64,000 bases of DNA from Lingula anatina (lineage: Eukaryota > Brachiopoda > Lingulata > Lingulida > Lingulidae): positions 50,683-114,682 of the forward strand of contig NW_019775834.1 of assembly GCF_001039355.2 (NCBI RefSeq), given 5' to 3'. The position numbers and the translations under genes were made by a program. The notes under the pieces were generated by a model. It made no database searches. It was not told where the DNA came from and saw only the letters and a program-made list of their open reading frames with translations. Below, piece after piece: positions 51,001-62,700 of the stretch (its first letter is position 1; each line of letters opens with the position of its first letter).

Positions 51001-52275
51001 TGTTTGGTATGAACACATACCAGAAATTGTGACCGAACAAAATTCCTCCATTTTCCTCCCAATTTGAGGAAATCTGACTTTTCTCTGATGGCGAAAAAAG
51101 GTGGGAAGTCATTTTCCAGAATTTTGCCCATTTCTATAGGTATTGTTGGAGAACCTGTATATACTTGGGTGTGGTTAATTTTTCATTTTTTTTTTTTTTT
51201 ACAAATTTCTACATACAGTAACTATGAAGCATACTAAGAGTACACTACATATCACAATCTAAATCTAATCCAGGTCGTTGTAGGAGAGTATTTATATCTG
51301 GTCTAATCAGTATGCCCCCTAAACCTTTATACATAAGGCTACATTCACAACAGCGGACTAACAGATCCCTGTATCAAATATGTCTGACCCACTTAAATGC
51401 TTGTCGCATAATCCCTGTGGGGGGTTTTCTATTCAGTATCTATTAGTGAATTATGCAGCAAGTTTTTAAGTGTCTTGCCATATCTGTTAGTCTGCTGTTG
51501 TGAATGTGGCCTTACGTAGTCTTAGATTTTTTTATGGTTTTCCAAATTTCATTTTTGTGCATAGTGACTTGATCAGTGTCCTGCTATCCAAAATAGCTTT
51601 GCAATCTATTCACTGACTTTTTGTTAGGCTTAAAGGGGGGAAAATTGGTTAAATATAATGTGAGTTTTTGGCGTGAAAATCCAGTCTTGGAAGGCTTTTG
51701 TAGTACTGTAAGCAAATTTTCAAACAACTAACCAGCAGTAATTTCAATAGCAGATACACTGACCAAATAGTCACCACATAATCAAATACAGGAAAACATT
51801 GAAAATCAAAGACATGTTATTTTGGGTGGCCTAATATTGCATGTGTATCGTGTATATCCACATACCCCTTTGTCGGCTTTCAATACAACTTCCTCTGTCT
51901 TCACCTGAAACCATGCCCAATGAAGCAAAGCAAGAAAAGCAAACATGCAATTCCACGGTCCACATTTATCTCTACATGGTAAGCAGGTGTATGTGCTGAC
52001 AATTAGCCTCAGTCCAACGTTTTTTTTCTGTATATCGAGGCAGTGATTTTCGGAGTTAAGGATTAGACGTCAATGTTAGTAGCACAGCCACAGCAAACTG
52101 ACGGTAGCTTTTAGCTTTATCAGATTAAACGTCAACTGAAGAATTTTTGCAGCACATAATGCAAACTGATGTAAATATTTCAGGCTGACTAGCAACATTT
52201 TAACATGCAGAATGATATTTTAAAGCCGACATAGTGGCTTTGCGACGCACTTACCGCTTCCTTCTCGGACGCCAT
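39568..52275 (-). CDS. TMEM272-like four-helix membrane protein with PPxY motifs (268 aa)
   Basis: Exons on the minus strand: 52275-52255, 51904-51866, 50250-50215 (or 45642-45607), 47079-46983 (or 42266-42170), 41817-41707, 41273-41214, 40777-40580, 39812-39568. Using one copy of each duplicated exon gives 807 nt in frame. The N-terminal cytoplasmic part (about 90 residues) is acidic then Pro-rich, with PPPPYNYG, PPSYVEQG and PPPSYDSLYG; the first includes a PPxY motif that can bind WW domains of NEDD4-type ligases. Four hydrophobic segments follow: FFKKFIVILLG-IGCTICIGL, around AIPISMIAM-VYLY/IYLIVGGVFGII, GLLGCFLCAWFIAGNYWIY, and the Cys-rich SYILVGCICFFMCCCG, ending CCGGKD. The order and the CPIQRFIPIYLIVGG signature match TMEM272-like proteins as I remember them. 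Function is unknown. Confidence 0.85.
40366..40573. mobile_element. MITE abutting a TMEM272-like splice donor
   Basis: The left end CCCCCTTGACACTGGACGGC continues CGTCCTTTCTGCG; the right end reads CGCAGAAAGGACGCCATCCA then GTGTAAAGGGGG. Together these form inverted repeats of about 32 bp with two mismatches. The element is 208 bp with no coding capacity. On the minus strand the exon ends at 40580 and the element starts at 40573, six bases into the intron. Confidence 0.8.
42367..42405. repeat. (GT)n microsatellite
   Basis: About 19 GT units; the matching locus in unit B (about 47180-47200) is much shorter, an allele-like length difference. Confidence 0.9.
43010..43235 (-). repeat. Dispersed repeat, copy 3 (inverted)
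   Basis: Reverse complement of the family at 28760-29010, with the shared blocks from the 'catcaaagacaaaat' side through 'accacatgaagatct' to the GT run. Confidence 0.75.
43265..43445. mobile_element. Degenerate hAT-like MITE relative, unit A
   Basis: It begins CAGGCTCTTAACCAACAATT and includes 'tttttctgaaaaagtggacc', 'ttttacccagggtggacctt' and a C run, the same internal blocks as 1777-1945. The right terminus has decayed (CTCCTGAGACA). The unit B copy is at 48090-48262. Confidence 0.65.
44156..44349. mobile_element. MITE, 'GGCC-CATTCA' family, only in unit A
   Basis: The left end GGCCGCATTCAGATAAGTGG is matched in reverse complement by the right end 'ccattgttctgaatgtggcc'. Internal blocks ('gaccgacccact', 'ctattcagtgtccattag') match 51334-51514. 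A GT run and a G run lie near the right end. Unit B has only a short sequence at the matching place (about 48925), so the element is a copy-specific insertion. Confidence 0.75.
46749..46823. mobile_element. MITE, 'GGCC-CATTCA' family, truncated by the contig end
   Basis: It is the left 75 bp of the element seen whole at 51334-51514 and is cut by the N at 46824. Confidence 0.8.
46824..46824. other. Single-N contig join
   Basis: The N sits exactly between duplication units A and B. Confidence 0.9.
47830..48030 (-). repeat. Dispersed repeat, copy 4 (inverted)
   Basis: Unit B counterpart of 43010-43235. Confidence 0.7.
48090..48262. mobile_element. Degenerate hAT-like MITE relative, unit B
   Basis: Unit B counterpart of 43265-43445 with the same internal 'gaaaaagtggacct' and 'cccagggtggacctt' blocks and a shorter C run. 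Confidence 0.6.
51334..51514. mobile_element. MITE, 'GGCC-CATTCA' family, complete
   Basis: The left end TAAGGCTACATTCACAACAG continues CGGACTAACAGAT. The right end ATCTGTTAGTCTGCTGTTGT continues GAATGTGGCCTTA. Together they form about 33 bp of inverted repeat with two mismatches. The whole element is 181 bp, non-coding, in intron 2 of the TMEM272-like gene. Confidence 0.85.
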
Positions 52276-52285
52276 TTTGTTTGGT
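52262..52285 (-). promoter_or_regulatory. YY1-like motif over the TMEM272-like start codon
   Basis: The minus strand reads AACAAAATGGCGTCC, close to the YY1 consensus AAnATGGCGGC, with the start ATG inside it. In vertebrates such sites often sit just after transcription starts (established knowledge). Use in this organism is inferred. Confidence 0.3.
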
Positions 52286-53490
52286 AATGTCTCCATGTAA
52301 AACGTTTGTTTATTTTTTAGCAAGACGTGCCCCGGTCAATGCAGTGATCGTTGCTAGCCTGCCGATTGCTACAGTTGCGCCTCAGTTTTCCAGGTCACAT
52401 CTATCGTAGCAATGAATTGAACCAGGGAATTCCCTGATTGAAAAAACAAATAAAATTTTCTTGAATTTACTTTTATTGACATATATGGAAATTGCAATAT
52501 TTATAACGTAAATTACTAAAGTCTCAGTATAAGTTGGTAGATCTATATGAAGACCGAGTGATCTCAACATATTTATTGAAACCGTGCAAGCGTATGAAAA
52601 GGTATTTATACAGCACTGAAATTATCAAATGGGAACAAATATAGTCATTACTGAATGTGCATAGACTTTAATTTGTCAGCAGTTTCAGTGATAAAATACC
52701 AGTAATAAGATCAGCTTAAACACATGAAACAAAACAAGAATGCTCAAATTGTGCTAATTAATGAAATAATATTAGACATTCCACACAAAATATCAACCTT
52801 ATAATGACAGATTAATTATGAGAATTAAGAACTGATAATATTTGGTCACATTTCTGTTACATAACTTGAGCCTGAGGTAACTTCCTATTTTCCTTTTGCA
52901 TATCTGGCTGAAATAAACATTTCAGATAGGATGATGACGTTTTTCAGCTTCAACATGTTAAAAATTATCAATGATTTTGACAGAGGAAAAAAGAATAAAA
53001 ATTTTATATACTTTTTTAATATTAAGAATATGCAAACTGTGTGGAACTCAACATAACAAGAAAAATATAACATTTTTAATTATTATGTCCAAAGCTATGT
53101 TCATTTTATAATAATACTATGTCCAATATTTGGAGTAGGATTTCACCATAGCAAGATAATCGGAACTGTGGCACCATTTTATAACATTTATACCAAATTA
53201 TAAATTATCGACTCTATTTTCAATCTGTTATTTTAGAGAAACAATGTCCTAAAAATGGCAGGAATTTTCAAATGTTAAAAAATATGTATGTGTTTTTAGA
53301 AGAGGGTGTTCTAACCTATATCTTATGTTAATATATTATTGCATATGAGGATGCATCAGAGGGGGACCCCCACCTCTAGGTGCCGGCATGGTAAATGGGA
53401 ACTTTTCTTATATATATATATATATATGTATGTCACTGTTATAAATTCTTTATCAATTTAATACATTCAATGCCCTGTATAAATATCCTG

Positions 53491-53538
<48 letters not shown>

Positions 53539-54849
53539 CTGAAGCAATCATATCAATTAATAAACTGTAAAGCAGTTTGTCAATGGAACAGGTAAAAGTT
53601 TGTTGTAGATATAGCAATACCATTATATTTGTGTTACAGTTTGGTATAATGATGATGTGACATGTATATGAAACATTCTCAAATTAGCTCAAATAGAAAA
53701 AAAGTAGACCAGGGACCTTTATCTTCAAATCTTACACTCACATATCTTTGTAATGCTCTTTAGATATTTAAAAAAATGAATTAAAGCGTTTTGATTTGAA
53801 TGTAAAAAAGTAAATTTTTTTTACCAAAATAGTAGTGACAATTCAGAGTGTATATAATGTACTTGGCTTGAGAAAACGTACATTATAATCTTGGAGTCTT
53901 AAAACAACATAATTTTGGTATGATCTTAACTGATTTTCTAAGTACTTAAATATTTATAATCACAATAAATAATAAAATGAAATTTCATGCCCATACGAAT
54001 ATCTAGGGATTATGACCTTATACCATATACTAACTATAAAATGTACATCTGTGTGTCGTATGTATAGAGCCAGAAATGCACACTAGTATAATTGTGAAAT
54101 GCATCTGAAAGTTTTTGAATTGACTAGCACTGGGTACAAATAACCATTCTGTGAAGTGACATTTTATTCTTAAAAAAGAAAAAAAGTTAACTGGTGTTCT
54201 TTTAAAAATGGTGACTCCACCCCCCCCCCCCCCAAAAAAAAAAGAAGAAAGAAAAAATCATCAAATTGCAGGTGCAAAACAACTTCACCTCAAGAGATTC
54301 AACCTTCTAATTATTACCCATGAATTTATATTATAAATATAAGGCATTATAAATAATTCCAACATCCTGCTATGCTTAATACAATTATGCTATCATATAA
54401 AAAACAAAATGAAATATGTATAGAAAACAAACCATGCATCCTAAAGCTAATAGCAAATGTGCAAATACACCTTACACTTACACAAAATAATATACTCTCT
54501 AATACGCAACTTTCTTTCATTTTATCTAAAATATCAACCCTCCTCATGAAATTTCTATTTCTATTACATGTACAAAGGTAACTGTGGATTCTGCACTTTT
54601 ATGACACTGGTTAAAGCTACACCCTCAAGATTTTTGGTATTATATTGTATTTCTTGTATTACTGCTCATGGAATTCCAGATGATCAGTAAACAGTTCAGG
54701 GAAAAACCCATCAATAAAAAACATTTTTCACTCAAAAGTTTACTCTTAAATCCAACTCAGTTTCTGTAAGCATAACCTTATTTTCATTTTTGGAAAAGAA
54801 CATGTTTTTGCTAAAAGAGCATACAAAATCTCACAGTAGATAAGGTAAT
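52276..54849. other. Intergenic stretch between the TMEM272-like and LAPTM4-like genes
   Basis: It is AT-rich with no coding-like frame. It includes an (AAT)n microsatellite (53491-53537), a short TA run near 53410, a C run near 54221, and the 3' UTR of the LAPTM4-like gene (minus-strand AATAAA near 54163). Confidence 0.5.
53491..53537. repeat. (AAT)n microsatellite
   Basis: About 15 AAT/ATA trinucleotide units. Confidence 0.95.
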
Positions 54850-55868
54850 TTATCTCCTTGACTTCTTTTTTGATTGTGCCACCAGATGTTCTTGTGATGA
54901 AGGGAAGTTGTCATCATTCAACAAGGCTTCTGCTGATGCTGAAAAAATAAAATAACAATAGTCAGCAAATGTTTTTTTAGACTGATAAATATGAGGAGCA
55001 TTCTTTCCATTTAAATTTAGTTATCACGATTGTTGCCCCGTTTTATTGAATATGATTTGCTACTTGTCCAAATTTCAGAGCAGCAGCCAACTAAATTACT
55101 AAATCACCTTTGGATATAGTCATAATTATAGGCCATTGTTTGATTGTGCACTTGCATCTTTTCTGCTTGTTTATAATAATCAAAAAGTATACTGGTCTAT
55201 CTACATTTGAAAATGACATAAAGTCATTTTCTATGCCTATTGGTACACATTCTCCAAAGCCACCATCTTTTTGAATTCAGACTTTTTAATTTAATGATGA
55301 CAAAAATACTTTGTATTAAATATTTCATATCATATTCTGCTGCACAGCATTTCTCAGTGCACTATCTCGGTAAATGACAAAATTTATTTTGGAACTTAAA
55401 TGTGAATGTGGCTTACATGTCCCTTCCTTTTCTTCATCCTCATCTTGGTAGTGGGGTGGTTCCTCTCCAGGCTGAGTGGGAACTGCACTGTATGCCCCGT
55501 GATGTGGATAAATAATAACTGGGCCTGGAGCAATCATCACCTCATTGATAGAGGACTCATAGATGACAGCCTGAAAACAACATTACACAGCAATCAGAGA
55601 AAAACAAAATATCAAAATGTCGCTTTTGGAAAAAAAAAGAGTATAAAAGGAAAAAAACATTTGGAAAGACACTCAATGACATGGCAATGTTGTCTCTATC
55701 ACTAGCTATTAACCAAACCATGGCATGTAAAGATATAGCTTTAAGAAGACTGCAAATGCCAGTTAAGAACATTAAGAAATGTATTTAGTCTGAAATCTTC
55801 ATAACAAACTGAAGGTCTACAAATGATCTAAACTTGGGTAAAACATTGTTTTTCATTCACTTGGACAG

Positions 55869-55921
<53 letters not shown>

Positions 55922-57266
55922 AAAATCATCATCTCTTCCTTACTGGATGCCTGTAATCTGCTGCAGTTCCTCTTCCTGCTGCCAACTCCTGGTACTGGGA
56001 GATTACACACAACAGACAGTACATCTGAAAACAACAACAGGAAATAAGAAGAATGTGTGAAACAGAATGGGCATATGGTAACTTTGGTATGTCCCATTGT
56101 TTTATCAGTTCATTCCATATCTGAAGTTAGATGAGTAAAAAAGATTAGACATTATTTAAATCCCTTCCACTGAACAATTAATGAAAGAAAGAAAAAGTGG
56201 AAAGATCTCAAAATGTTTTTCATGCTACAACTGCATAACAAAGATGCATTAAAATTTTCAAACACACAGGTAATTGCACTATGTTTCTTAAAAAGATATA
56301 AAATTATATTAAATTTAACCTGTCATCATTATCCATATTTCTACTAGTGATGTATAGATAGAAATATCACTTACACTGATCAGGGTAAATATGAGCCACA
56401 GGATAGAATGGATAATGGAGAACGTAACTTCAACATTATCCTGCAAATAAATACAAAATAAATACAAAATTATAAATAATTTTGTAATAAATAAATAATA
56501 ATTTTCTTTGTAATGACGCTTTGGAAATAAAAAAAAAATAAATAAAAGGCTTTACTCTCTCTTGAGGTCAAAAGGCTTAAAAACGTCAGACTAGACAAAA
56601 ATAAGTTTTTTTTTTTTACACAAATAATGATAAACTTACATAGGTAAAGATACCATAAACAACTGAGATGGCATCCACCACTATAACAAGGACCATCATA
56701 CACATCCATGGAAGGAATAAAAATCTCTGATCCTGAAATAAATATATATTGAGGAATATCATTAGCATCTCAGAAAGTTCTACAGACTGAACAAGTTAGT
56801 CACTTTTTAATCAAAGGAAGTCAATGTTTTTAAACAAGTCCTACATCTTAAAACATTTGAAAAGGAGTCAATGTCTACAAAATAGTTAAATTTTATCAAT
56901 AACTACTTAAGACCTTGTTAGTAAATTTATATATTTCTAAATAGAAAATAAAATAGTTTATCTCTCACTTTTCTTTTCAAATTAATATGATACTGATTTT
57001 TATGTGAGCACGTACAATTATCCTTACCTTATGCACTCCAACAATATGAAGTAAGGAAGCCAAAAATGTTAGGGAACACAATGCTAATGTGGCATAACAC
57101 CAAGCCTCAATACCTAAGGAAAGGAAATTAACTTTAAGGTGACCCAAATCAAACAAAAATTAATATAGAATCTATAAATCAAACATAAAGAATCATAATG
57201 TACCAGTAGACCAAAGAAGCAAAATTAATAATATAATAATATGATTTTTTTCAGTCATTACTGCAA

Positions 57267-57300
<34 letters not shown>

Positions 57301-57303
57301 GTA

Positions 57304-57351
<48 letters not shown>

Positions 57352-58446
57352 ACCTTCCCACATTTGCTTCTCAGTTTCATCTTCAACTCGAGTAAGGTCA
57401 AAGAACTGTATATGGTACAAATTGTATCCTGACAGACCACTAGTAACCAAGGATAAGATCTAAAACAATACAGGAATGAGTGAAATAAATAAAGGCAACA
57501 TTTACAGATAATAGAACTACTATAGCAGTCAGCTAAAAGGTAAAAATCCTGGCTATTCAAAAGTTTTCTAAAAGATACAAAACACTTGAGGTGTCTTAGT
57601 ACATGTTATGCTAAAATTTCAAACAAGAAACATCTGCTACCAAAACATAAATGCTGCACACTAAATAAATTAAATAAAACACTGAATCTTTATGCAAGTG
57701 CAGGGACAGCTAAATGTAGGTTGCTGAGCAATGACCCATATGATCTCGAGTATACTACAGTACATGAGTAGGAGACAGGCGTGTATTCTACTGACAACTG
57801 TCACATAAAGTGAAATACCATTCAATATCATCTTCAAAAGGCACAAAAAATAATCATTTGGAGGTCAAAACCCAACTTTGAGAGGAAGGATGACTATATT
57901 ACGGTATATTTTTGATGATATACTAGTATTTTAAGTGCTCATATTGCAGTGATAGTTTTTCAGAAGGGAGGCTACAAATAGCAGTGCAAATATCACTTTT
58001 CAGAAAATAATGTAATAAAACTCTGTGGAAATTTTAATGTAATGCTATATGAAACTATATGGTGACATTTGGTCGGGTTTTGCGGCAGTAATTTGACTTA
58101 TTAGCACTCGTTTAATGTGCATTTTTTAACAATAACATTCAATCACAGAAATAACAGCATAAAATAACTAACCCTGGTTTAAGTATAAAGTCTGTTTCCC
58201 TTTCAACAGGTTAATGGTGATGCCTTGAGCAATGAAATATATCAAAATTATTCTGAATCACTAGTGTCCAAATCATCACAATTCTTCCAAAGCCAAGATA
58301 AACACAACTGTGCATGATATCACGTTCAGTTCATTAACACGTGAGCGAAACATTTTACTAAAATATTCACTTACAGCAGTATAGATTCCACAGGCAAATG
58401 CGCCGATTCGTAGATTACAACAGCAACATGTATTTATGATCGTCAT
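54850..58446 (-). CDS. LAPTM4-like four-helix membrane protein (248 aa)
   Basis: Exons on the minus strand: 58446-58375, 57459-57354, 57113-57028, 56732-56640, 56440-56375, 56024-55944, 55570-55417, 54938-54850, together 747 nt with all phases agreeing. The protein opens MTIINTCCCCNLRIGAFACG, comparable to the Cys cluster plus RTG of LAPTM4 proteins (from memory). Helices follow at about residues 14-36, 62-83, 98-120 and 125-150. The C-terminal cytoplasmic tail contains EEPPHY, a PPxY motif, then an acidic stretch (DEDEEKEGT) and a basic end (KKKSRR). Family members sit in late endosomes and lysosomes and use PPxY motifs to recruit NEDD4-type ligases. The family match is by architecture and the N-terminal motif, so a related but distinct family is possible. 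A (GT)n(GA)n tract lies at the exon 2 donor. Confidence 0.82.
55873..55918. repeat. (CA)n microsatellite
   Basis: About 22 CA units, about 25 bp beyond the exon 6 donor of the LAPTM4-like gene. Confidence 0.95.
57268..57349. repeat. (GT)n(GA)n compound microsatellite at a splice donor
   Basis: About 15 GT units, a short spacer, then about 20 GA units. On the minus strand the intron begins GTAACT and passes straight into the CT run. Confidence 0.9.
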
Positions 58447-59727
58447 TGTCTTGATTCCTGCATGGTCTCAGTTACAATTTTTTGTAAAACCAAGGTAGAT
58501 TTCCGCACGTTGGCTTGTTTACGATTGAGTTTTAAGTAAGGTCTTACGCGCGTAGAAAATTCGACCCAGCTTTTCCTCCAAATGAAATGTGTATTTCGTC
58601 AGCAGGTACTTACGTCACACCCATTTGGAAAGCGCTAGCGTGTTTTGATAGTTTTTACGCCAAGACTTAATAATCACACATTAGTAGTTATGGGTGCAGT
58701 GAGGACGATGAAGGTTAAAAACAACAACAAAAAAAAAAAGCAAAGAAATAAAACAAACGTGGGTTGGGACAGAGTAATAATAATAATGATAATAATAATC
58801 ACCACTGTCAAGAGATTTGCGTCGATTGGATGTTATTTTTAAATAATTAAAATTACTTGATTACTTGATTTAAATAAACCTGAACTTTTTTAACCGTACG
58901 TCCCTTTACTATAAAATGTAAGTCTAATTTTAGATAGACCCAGCATGGCCGCCTCCTTGTGACGCGCCCTGTTGCACTGATAATATTTAGTTTGCTTTTC
59001 TGTGTGCACTTGCTATTAGGTACATCTTCGGTGAGTAGTAAAAACATCAAAATTACCCACTCAAGCCAAATTTCTAATAATAAAATTTCTAATAAAATCA
59101 TCTTGCGGTTTACCAGGATGATGGTAGCGTTGGGTTGAACTGCATTACATTGATCTGAATGTAGCCTGTAGGCTTTCCGAAAAAAAGTAAAATCTCCTGA
59201 TGTCACGCTGGTCGGTCGAACAAATCCTTCAAGTGTCAGCCGATATAATTGTTTGGAATTGAAGAATTCTCCTTTTGTTCTGATCGTATTGTAAAAAGTC
59301 TAAGATACCCCGTTTTTGTGATAGAAAGCTACGATTTGGTTCGAGTCAGTGATCGAGTCACTTATCGATGTGCGAAAATAAGATTTCGGTTACCTTTAAT
59401 GAGTTCACTAAAAACATTTAAACGTTATGATAGAAGCTTTCATGTGAACTTGACATGAAATTTCCAAATTCTGTTGGTTTATCCTGTATGTATGAATTAA
59501 CAGATTTATATAACGGGCTGGTGAGTGGGGGGGGGGGGGGGGGGGGGGGGGAACGGCCCCCCTCCTGTTAAATAAAGACTGTTAATTCATTCAGTATTTC
59601 TCAATTCCTTATAACTTGGAAGAAGACTGAATAAAGACTGTTAATTTATTCAGTATTTCTCAATTTCTTATAACTTGGAAGAAGTACTTCAATTTTTACT
59701 TTTTCTTGTTACTTCTAGGAAATCACA
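58447..59727. promoter_or_regulatory. Divergent intergenic region, LAPTM4-like (-) and USP (+) 5' ends
   Basis: The two genes are transcribed away from each other from this 1.3 kb. A GTGAGT donor at 59521 paired with the TTCTAG acceptor at 59718 would make a 198-bp intron in the USP 5' UTR, so a non-coding first exon may end at 59520. A G run (about 59528-59551) and a 59-bp tandem repeat fill that putative intron. No promoter element was identified with confidence. Confidence 0.4.
59571..59687. repeat. 59-bp tandem duplication upstream of the USP start
   Basis: AATAAAGACTGTTAATTCAT begins the first unit (59571) and AATAAAGACTGTTAATTTAT the second (59630). The copies differ at few positions. 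They lie just before the acceptor of the first coding exon. Confidence 0.9.
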
Positions 59728-62700
59728 ATGGAACAGATATTAAGAGGTGTGCTTGCCTCCGACAAACCAGAACCTCTGAAGAGGGCCTTATTCAACATGA
59801 TAGCAGAGAAAGGCAAATTAGTTCAGCAAGTAGGGTCTATATCAGAAGTATTGAATATATCCATGCATTGTGTGATTGATGGAAAAACACAAGTGGAATA
59901 CGAAGAAGGTCTTAAGATATACATATCATGGGCCAGACATAACAGAGCAACATTTGAGAGTTTCTTCACCAAGGAGGTGTTACTTTCTTTGTTGTCTGGA
60001 CAGTATCAGAATAGTGGTGCATTAGTGGACCTCATTCATGAGAGCATGAGAATACTTCAGGCAAGCCCTAGTTTCATGCACCTTAGTCAAATCATAGCAG
60101 TCAAAGGGGCAAGCTTTGTGAGGGAACACCCAGATGCAGAGGTGGTTGGAAAGTTTGCCAAATTTTTACTGGAGTTCAGAAACTGTATACCTCAAGGTGA
60201 AGCTAGTAGACCCTTCTGCGAGACCCTTATCACAGCTTTGGGCATGTTACAACCACCAGATGGCGCTGGTGAACTGCAGAAATTACCAGAATTTGTTCAT
60301 CACGTTGAAGAGGTTGCTTCTCTCTTAAAACATATCTGGGACAATAGTGACACAGATACCATAGTCCGCTGCCTACAGACAGTCTTCAGGCTTATCTCCT
60401 GTACAGATGAGGTCTTTGGTCCCCCGTTCTGCCTGGCTTCCCTGGTAGAGCACATACCAAAAGACATGAGGAAGACAGTGGTCAAGAGTGTGGTCACTGA
60501 TCCTAGGATAAATGACACCATGATGACCATAGCACTGACCAGGATGCTGGACTGGCTTAGGTGGCCAAAGTCAGATGGGGTGGACGAGTGGTTGGGGTCA
60601 TTTTTACAGGGCCTGGCAAGTGTCCACAAGTATACTATATTGATTAAGATCACAGAGGAGAACATTGACATGGTAAGTTTATGGAATCTAGAAGGCATGT
60701 TCTGAAAAGTGTTAGCAAAATGGTTTTAGATTAGTTCCTACATTTAAAAGTAGGTACTTGATTGCGATTCCTTTTTTTCGTTTATGATCCACCAGTTCTA
60801 AGTGTATCTGGATATGAACGGGATAACCTTGGGTTACCTAATGGTAACAATTACTAGTAAGTTCTTCCTTCTCACACTCATCAACCCGCATATGTCAGTG
60901 CATAAATTCTGCTCTGGCAAGTGCTTTGACAGACCCGTGTGTACTGTCTGTTCTCCTCTTATTTCGTCTTTATTGCAACCATCTCTGTGTGAGTTGGATC
61001 TTATTTTTTCTTAAAGTATTATTCATTAGTTTTGCATTCCATGTTTAGTCATATAAACTTAAGTACAGTTAACTTAAAGTAAATATTATCTTTATAATTT
61101 TCAAAGGTGTTCAGGTTGCTGCAGTTTCGTTTTGCACGTCAGGGTGTGATCAGGGTGCTTTACAGCCTGTTGCTAGGATACCAACATTCGCCAGATGCAT
61201 TTCACAAGGTGAGAATAAAGACCAGAAACTAGAAACTACTTTTGCCAGGCCAGTAAACGTATTGTTTGTATGCCGAGCTCTGGATTTGATTAGGATTGTG
61301 CAGATTAAATTAGTTTTATGAACACAGGTTGGATTGCATGTATTTTGAGGCATATTCCTTAAATTCCAGATAGTCAACGATGTGCCTACTGTGATAGCCC
61401 ACCTGGGAGCAGAGAACTCACCTAGCAGTAAAAACTGCCTAGAGCAACTTTCACATATGTTGCACTGCCTCATGTATCTGCATGCAGGCTTTCCTGAGTT
61501 GTATGATCCTGTGCTGGAAGCCATTAAGGTGAGCAATAATAAGTATTCACATATTACAGGAATTGTTTTTTCAGATCATTTTGAATTGAATATTTGAACA
61601 TACAGGGTGAGGTGCTTATTTGTTTGGAAATGATACCAAATATGTAAGAAGAAAGCAACTGAAGAATCATAAAGAATGATATTTTTCAAATTCCCTCTTA
61701 GTTATGTCAAAAATGATCTGAATATGACATTTTTTTTCACATTTTTTGTGTGTCTCACAATACTCTTTTGTATTGAGACTTTTAGTCTAAAACTTCATAC
61801 TTTAGGTTGTAATTTTCAGCAATTTATCCTTCATGTTGGTGTTGTATGAGCCAGTGCCTGCTTTCAATGATGCAGTGATGGTGTTGAGGGAATTGTTATG
61901 TAAAAACTCAAAGATGAAACTTAACGTGCAAACTCGTTTTATGATATATTACTACTTTTTAATGAAGTCTTCTTATCAAGCATTATATATTTTATTTTCA
62001 ACATATGTACTTCATTTTTCTCTTTCATTTAAGGATTTTCCCAGACCCTCCTCAGATGTGATAAGGCAGAGACTGTCAGAGTACAGATGGGGGGTTCAAC
62101 AGGAATCCACCACTGGAGTTCTGTCCAAGATAACCAGGAAGTCAGAGACTGGGAAAGTTGGATTGGTCAACCTGGGGAACACATGTTATATGAACAGTGT
62201 GATACAGGCACTTTATATGTGTGATGGGTATGTGGCAAGATTATTTTATAATTATCAGATATATGATAGGTTCTTCTTATTTATTTATTTTGTAAAGTTA
62301 CGTATTGATGTTGTGACTGGTTAGTTAAGTAATCTGTTAATTTTAAATTCAATTGTCAATCATGCATATTCTTAAAGTCATTATTTTATTGAATTAAGTC
62401 ATCATAATAGTACTAACACCTTCAGTTCACCTCCGTAGGAGAAGTATGTTTTTCATATAATTGCTTTTTTTTATTCATATATCATCTTGTATTGTTTCAG
62501 TACATTGCAGTAAGATTTTAGATTTAGAGTATAGTTTTGTTATGTCTTGTTTGACTTCAGTATTTGAGGCAAGGTAAATTGTTATTTTAAGGTTCCGTCA
62601 AGCTTTGTTGAGTTCCCCAGCAGATCCACACTGCCCTCTATTGGTCAAAATGCAGTATTTAGCAGCTTTCCTGGGCCATTCTCAGGTATGAAAAGATCTC

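Larger units (their letters stand above)
46825..51406. repeat. Direct duplication, unit B (left end of a contig)
   Basis: It is homologous to 42012-46823 over its whole length, with the second copies of the two TMEM272-like exons (46983-47079 and 50215-50250). It then continues into unique sequence holding TMEM272-like exons 1 and 2. It has a short segment (about 49245-49350, with GGTGAC/GTCACC near its ends) that unit A lacks. Confidence 0.93.

Noticed and set aside
42012-51406. Real exon duplication creating a longer TMEM272-like protein
   Set aside because: Phases do not allow both exon pairs in one transcript, and the single-N dovetail points to assembly.
58853-59206. 117-codon minus-strand frame upstream of the USP gene
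   Set aside because: Low-complexity Leu/Ile-rich translation with no splice partners or recognisable domain; lies in the divergent intergenic region.
60300-60698. 132-codon minus-strand frame
   Set aside because: Antisense shadow of the long USP exon.
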